Positions 6,341 to 10,092 of a stretch of 10,092 bases of DNA are shown one piece after another. A program made the translations under genes and the position numbers. The DNA comes from an uncultured Collinsella sp. (lineage in GTDB: Bacteria; Actinomycetota; Coriobacteriia; Coriobacteriales; Coriobacteriaceae), in assembly GCA_900555225.1 (NCBI GenBank), contig USKL01000036.1, positions 1 to 10,092 of the forward strand, written 5' to 3'. How positions within the stretch are numbered: the stretch's first letter is position 1; the number at the start of each line of letters is the position of its first letter. The notes beneath the pieces are model-generated. The model was not told the origin of the DNA. It saw nothing but the letters and a program-made list of their open reading frames with translations, and did no database searches.

Positions 6341-7000
6341 GTGAACAAGAGCAAACGCATCGCCATCAGTCTGGTCGCGGGCGTGCTCGCTGCTCTGCTC
6401 TGCATGGTTTACGGCTCGTCGATCCGCTCGCAAGCCGAACAGGTCCAGGCTGAGACCTTGGCCAAGTACGGTGACGATCGCGTCGAGGTATGCGTCGCGG
6501 CGCGCGATATCGATGTGGGCGAGACCCTCGATGAGACCAATGTCATAACCCAGGAATGGCTGACGAGACTGTTGCCGCGTGACGCGGCGACCGAGCTGCG
6601 CCAGGTGCGCGGCGACGTGACGACTTCGCGTATTCCCAAAAACGCCGTGATCTGCAATGTCTACACCAAGGCCGAGAGCCACAAGCTCGAGGTGCCTAAG
6701 GGCAAGGTCGCCGTTTCGGTGGCGGTCGATGCCGAGCACTCGGTCGGCGGTGCTACGGGCGTGGGCAGCTACGTGGATGTGTATGTGCAAAAAGACGGCG
6801 TAACCGATCGGTTGTGCGGCGCGTACGTGATCGATACCAGTGAAGATTCCGGTGCCACGCGCGAGGGCAAGATCGAATGGGTGACGCTGGCGGCTGACCC
6901 CGAAGACGTCAAGGAACTGCTGGGGGCATCGGGCAAGGGAACGGTCAGCTTGACGATTCCCGCCACGGCGCGCGGCAAAAAGAGCGGAGGCGACGAGTGA
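6341..7000 (+). CDS. cpaB: Flp pilus assembly protein CpaB (RcpC), SAF domain
   Basis: CpaB/RcpC is an accessory protein of the Tad/Flp pilus machine, anchored in the cytoplasmic membrane with its bulk outside. I chose the GTG at 6341 because AGGAG (6331-6335) precedes it by five bases; the in-frame ATG at 6326 has no ribosome binding site. The 219-residue protein has a short basic start (NKSKR), one membrane segment (about 7-25), and a SAF-type domain from about 47 with the characteristic VAARDIDVGETL (52-63). A second beta-rich part follows with a VPKGKVAVSV segment and a G-x-G-S-Y-V-D-V-Y strand, ending in a Lys/Gly-rich tail. It is a little shorter than many CpaB proteins. C21 in ALLC is not a proper lipobox. 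It is the first gene of the operon, and its stop overlaps the next start. The family call rests on the SAF motif together with the following tadZ and tadA. Confidence 0.85.
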   Translation: MNKSKRIAISLVAGVLAALLCMVYGSSIRSQAEQVQAETLAKYGDDRVEVCVAARDIDVGETLDETNVITQEWLTRLLPRDAATELRQVRGDVTTSRIPKNAVICNVYTKAESHKLEVPKGKVAVSVAVDAEHSVGGATGVGSYVDVYVQKDGVTDRLCGAYVIDTSEDSGATREGKIEWVTLAADPEDVKELLGASGKGTVSLTIPATARGKKSGGDE

Positions 7001-8649
7001 TGAAGGCGATCTGGCTTGCGTGCTGCGCGTGCGGCGATTACGGGCTGTTGCAGCGGGAAGTCGAGGGCCGTGATACGGGTGCACAGGTGCTTCGCGTGGG
7101 TGACCTGGACGGGCTGGTTTCCATGGCGCGGGCGTTTCCGTCGCGCCGCGGGGCTGCCATCATCGCGGCGTCTCTGTTTGATACCGAAGATGTGCGCAAG
7201 ACTGTTGCGCGCCTGACGGCCGAAGGCCGCGTGAGTCGCGTGGTCGTGTTGATAGAAGCACTCGATCCATCGGATATCGAGGGGCTGTTTCGCGCAGGGG
7301 CGACCGAGGTCATCGCTGCGCACAGTATATGCGGCAACGGGCGCGCGGGCGAGGGAGCGGTTGATTCCGATCGGTGCATGACGATTGAGCCCGATGCTTT
7401 TGTTGATAGGGAACCCGGGGCGCCTCGCGCTACAAGAGGCCCGCGTGTTGATGATTATGGAAAAGCGGAAGCCGAGCATGGTCGGCGCCCCCGGAACCCC
7501 CTTGTATACGATGACGCTGGAGAGCCGGTACCGTATGGCGATGACGTTCTGGCTGAAGATATGGGATACGTGCACGGCGTAAATCTGGCCGATGAGCTCG
7601 ACGAGGTCGAGGGTTTTGCCGGGGTTGGCGAGCCGTGTGCCGCAGCGTCTTTGGCTTCGGAATCGCAGCCCGGGCAGCCTGCCATGCCGGCTTGGGCTCA
7701 GCGCGTGACCGCGGCGGGGGAGACGGGGATGTTATCGCCCGCGTCCGTGTCGCCGGTTCCTGCACCGTCGGCCCCCGCGCCGTCGGCGGACGCTTCGATT
7801 CCGCCGCGTCGGGCGCCGGTCGTCTGCGCCGTCTCGGGTTCGGGCGGTTGCGGCAAGTCGACGATCGTTGCCACCATGGCGCATGCGGCGTCGCTGTTGG
7901 GTTTGCGTGCCGCTGTGCTCGACTTGGACCTCATGTTTGGAAACCTATACGATCTGCTGGGTGTCGATGCCCCACACGATATGGCGACGCTTATCGAGCC
8001 GTCGGCGGCGGGCGCACTTGCCGAGCCGGATATCGTGGCCGCATCGATGCGCGTCGCCCCGGGCGTTACGCTGTGGGGGCCTGTCGCGGCCCCCGAGAAG
8101 GCCGAGCTCATGTCACGTCCGGTGGAGCTATTGCTCGATGTTTTGCGTCGCGAATCCGACGTGGTCTTTGTTGACACCTCGGTCTTTTGGGGTGATGCCG
8201 TGGCCGCCGCGGTGGCGGCGAGCGACCGTTGCCTGGTCGTAGGCGATGCGGCGGTATCGTCCGCGACATCCGCTTCGCGCGTCATTGAGCTGGCGAGCCG
8301 CGTGGGCGTGCCACGCACGCGCATGAGCGCCGTGTTCAACCGGTTTGGTGCGCGCGGTGCCGACGAGGACGTCGCCATGCGCTTTGAGATTGCCTGCGCA
8401 CTGAGCTCCAAGATTCGCATTGCCGATGGCGGCCAGGACTTGGCCGCGCTCATGGCATTCGGTCGCGCCGACGAGGCAGTGGGTCAGACGAGCGCTTTTG
8501 CGACCAGCGTGCGCGAGGCCACGCGCGAGATGCTCGTGGAGCTGGGCTGCGCCGTCGGTCCTTGGAGCGATATGGTCGCTGACCGCGCGACCCGCACCGA
8601 GCGCCCGCGCATCCGTCTTCCCTGGTCGCGTGAGGGTGATCCGCGATGA
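7000..8649 (+). CDS. tadZ: Pilus assembly ATPase-like protein TadZ/CpaE
   Basis: TadZ/CpaE proteins are MinD/ParA relatives that place the Tad pilus machine in the cell. The 549 residues fall into three parts. Residues 1-110 look like a degenerate response-receiver fold. About 111-270 is a long linker, rich in Gly, Asp and Glu and then in Pro, Ala and Ser. From about 272 to the end is the MinD-like domain. Its P loop is SGSGGCGKST (279-288), with K286 kept but Ser (S281) where MinD/ParA has the signature lysine. DLDLMFG (308-314) matches the CpaE style, and D392 in VFVDTS sits at the Walker B position. The ATG at 7000 shares a base with the cpaB stop (TGATG). The GTG at 6997 is an equally possible start, with GGAGG (6986-6990) serving either. 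The total length is longer than most relatives because of the linker. Confidence 0.88.
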   Translation: MKAIWLACCACGDYGLLQREVEGRDTGAQVLRVGDLDGLVSMARAFPSRRGAAIIAASLFDTEDVRKTVARLTAEGRVSRVVVLIEALDPSDIEGLFRAGATEVIAAHSICGNGRAGEGAVDSDRCMTIEPDAFVDREPGAPRATRGPRVDDYGKAEAEHGRRPRNPLVYDDAGEPVPYGDDVLAEDMGYVHGVNLADELDEVEGFAGVGEPCAAASLASESQPGQPAMPAWAQRVTAAGETGMLSPASVSPVPAPSAPAPSADASIPPRRAPVVCAVSGSGGCGKSTIVATMAHAASLLGLRAAVLDLDLMFGNLYDLLGVDAPHDMATLIEPSAAGALAEPDIVAASMRVAPGVTLWGPVAAPEKAELMSRPVELLLDVLRRESDVVFVDTSVFWGDAVAAAVAASDRCLVVGDAAVSSATSASRVIELASRVGVPRTRMSAVFNRFGARGADEDVAMRFEIACALSSKIRIADGGQDLAALMAFGRADEAVGQTSAFATSVREATREMLVELGCAVGPWSDMVADRATRTERPRIRLPWSREGDPR

Positions 8650-9974
8650 GTCTGCAGACGCGGATTAAAGCCGCTGGCGCGGCCGCTGCGGCTGCCCCCG
8701 TTGATGCGGGACGCCGCCGTGCCGTTAAACGCCGCACCAAGCGTGCGGTGATGGACCGCATGGGCTACGACGAGGTGGCGCGCATCAGCGCCTACGTCGA
8801 CCCTGCCCTTGCCCGCTCTGAGCTACGTCCGGCGGTGGAAGCGGCGCTCAACGTGGAAGAGCCAACCGACTTGGCGACGCCTGAGCGTGAGACCATCATC
8901 GATGAGATTCTAGATGACGTGGTGGGCCTGGGACCGCTGCAGCCGCTCATCGAGGACGACACCGTTACCGAAATCATGATCAACGGCTGTCGCTCTGCCT
9001 TTTTTGAGCGCAGCGGCGTTTTGTATCCCATCGAGCACGCTTTTGAGGACGACGAGCAGATCCGTGTGCTCATCGACCGCATCATCTCGCCGCTCGGCCG
9101 TCGTATCGACGAGCGTAGCCCCATCGTCAACGCCCGCCTCAAGACGGGTTATCGCGTCAACGCGGTGATTCCACCCGTGGCGATCGACGGGCCAATCCTC
9201 ACCATTCGTAAGTTCTCGGACCGTATCTGTTCGCTGGACGAGCTTGTGGGGTTGGGGTCACTGCCGCTTTGGTATGCGCAGCTGCTGTCGTGCGCGGTGT
9301 CGTTGCGGCAGGACTTGGCGGTTGCGGGAGGCACGGGGTCGGGCAAGACCACGCTGCTCAACGCGCTGTCGTGCGAGATTTCCACCGGCGAGCGCATCGT
9401 GACGATCGAGGATTCCGCCGAGCTCAAGTTTGCACATCACCCACACGTTGTCCGTCTGGAGGCGCGTGAGGCGTCAATCGAGGGCGAGGGTGCGGTGACG
9501 ATTCGCGACCTGGTGACCAATGCTCTGCGTATGCGCCCCGACCGCATTGTCGTGGGCGAGGTGCGCGGTGCCGAGTGCTGCGACATGCTGCAGGCCATGA
9601 ACACGGGCCACGACGGCTCGCTCACCACGCTCCATGCGGGTACCGAGCAGGAGACCGTGGTTCGCCTGACGCTGCTTGCGCGCTACGGCATCGATTTGCC
9701 GAGTGAGCTTATCGAAGAGCAGATCGCCATGGCGCTCGACGGCATCGTGATGTCCGAGCGTCATGCAGATGGTAGGCGCTTTGTCGCCTCATATTCGGGG
9801 GTTCGCCGCGGCGCGTCGGGCGGTGTTGAGCTCGAACGCTACGTGACTTTTGATGCCGCCGAACGCACCTGGACGCTCGACCGCGAGCCGCCGTTTATTG
9901 CGGAGGGCTTGCGGTCGGGAACGCTCACGCAAGAGGAGGTGGACGAATGGAGATCGCTATGCCCCTCGTCGTAG
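8646..9974 (+). CDS. tadA: Tad/Flp pilus assembly ATPase TadA (CpaF)
   Basis: TadA is the cytoplasmic hexameric secretion ATPase (GspE/VirB11 superfamily) that powers pilus assembly. At 442 residues it has the usual family length. A basic, Ala-rich N terminus (1-35) leads into an N-terminal domain with [20 protein letters not shown], the usual CpaF signature. The ATPase core has Walker A GGTGSGKT (228-235), an Asp box around IEDS (254-257), Walker B VVGEVRG (302-308) with catalytic E305, and the His box [11 protein letters not shown] (321-331). All key residues are present, so the enzyme should be active. The ATG overlaps the tadZ stop as ATGA, and a GAGG at 8632-8635 lies about ten bases upstream. 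This indicates translational coupling in the operon. Confidence 0.96.
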   Translation: MSLQTRIKAAGAAAAAAPVDAGRRRAVKRRTKRAVMDRMGYDEVARISAYVDPALARSELRPAVEAALNVEEPTDLATPERETIIDEILDDVVGLGPLQPLIEDDTVTEIMINGCRSAFFERSGVLYPIEHAFEDDEQIRVLIDRIISPLGRRIDERSPIVNARLKTGYRVNAVIPPVAIDGPILTIRKFSDRICSLDELVGLGSLPLWYAQLLSCAVSLRQDLAVAGGTGSGKTTLLNALSCEISTGERIVTIEDSAELKFAHHPHVVRLEAREASIEGEGAVTIRDLVTNALRMRPDRIVVGEVRGAECCDMLQAMNTGHDGSLTTLHAGTEQETVVRLTLLARYGIDLPSELIEEQIAMALDGIVMSERHADGRRFVASYSGVRRGASGGVELERYVTFDAAERTWTLDREPPFIAEGLRSGTLTQEEVDEWRSLCPSS

Positions 9975-10092
9975 GGGGTTTGGCGGGGCTTTCCGTCGCG
10001 ACGGCGTGTGGGGCAGAGCCTCGTGTGCCGCGGATGCCGCCGGCGGAGCTGGTGCGCCAGACGCTCGAATCGATGGCGGAGAAGCTGCCGCG
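9947..10092 (+). CDS. Start of next tad-operon gene, possibly TadB (cut by window end)
   Basis: An ATG at 9947 follows AGGAGG (9934-9939) by seven bases and opens a frame that runs to the end of the window (48 codons). It overlaps tadA by 28 bases; an in-frame ATG at 9959 is the alternative start. The visible part begins with a short hydrophobic segment ([14 protein letters not shown]) followed by a basic, Pro- and Glu-containing stretch, as in a membrane protein with a cytoplasmic loop. In tad operons the gene after tadA is usually tadB, encoding a GspF-like inner-membrane platform protein. The TadB call rests on position and the hydrophobic start only. Confidence 0.6.
   Translation, partial: MEIAMPLVVGGLAGLSVATACGAEPRVPRMPPAELVRQTLESMAEKLP

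Noticed and set aside
6395..6405. Lipoprotein signal at C21 of CpaB
   Set aside because: The residue before the cysteine is Leu, not the small residue a lipobox needs. The segment fits a plain membrane anchor better.
1..10092. CRISPR array, tRNA or rRNA genes, insertion sequences, integrase or toxin-antitoxin genes
   Set aside because: I saw no regular direct-repeat array, cloverleaf, transposase motif or attachment-site duplication. The window reads as ordinary chromosomal housekeeping genes followed by a tad operon.

Overview
This is about 10 kb of GC-rich bacterial chromosome with short intergenic gaps, AGGAGG-type ribosome binding sites and intrinsic terminators. Composition, protein style and gene content suggest an actinobacterium of the Coriobacteriia, possibly Collinsella or a relative. 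That assignment is inference from the look of the sequence, because no marker gene such as rRNA is present.

Layout. (1) Bases 1-1606 hold a pyruvate kinase gene on the minus strand, with its own TATAAT promoter and a strong intrinsic terminator. (2) Bases 1538-1979 are a divergent, AT-richer intergenic region. Its right end is an unusual structured leader for the next gene: the Shine-Dalgarno sequence lies in the 3' arm of a two-step hairpin, and the apical loop of that hairpin is complementary to the loop of a second hairpin just upstream. (3) Bases 1980-4661 encode a P2A-type (calcium-like) cation-pumping ATPase. It is followed by an 88-base imperfect palindrome and then an intrinsic terminator. 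(4) Bases 4904-6088 encode RsgA, the circularly permuted ribosome-assembly GTPase, with its own terminator. (5) Bases 6141-6340 are a control region rich in CTGAC/GTCAG motifs. (6) From 6341 to the window end runs the start of a Tad/Flp pilus (type IVc pilus or type II-like secretion) operon, in the order cpaB, tadZ/cpaE, tadA/cpaF, then the 5' end of an unidentified gene where tadB would be expected.

How the genes work together. The first three genes are independent housekeeping units: glycolytic ATP production, cation homeostasis and 30S ribosome maturation. The tad genes overlap one another by 1 to 28 bases, so they are very likely co-transcribed and translationally coupled. TadA is the assembly ATPase, TadZ probably localises the machine, and CpaB is a membrane-anchored accessory protein. 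No pilin, prepilin peptidase or secretin gene lies in the window. The most interesting unexplained signals are the ATPase leader RNA (1876-1972) and the repeated motif cluster ahead of the tad operon (6171-6285).
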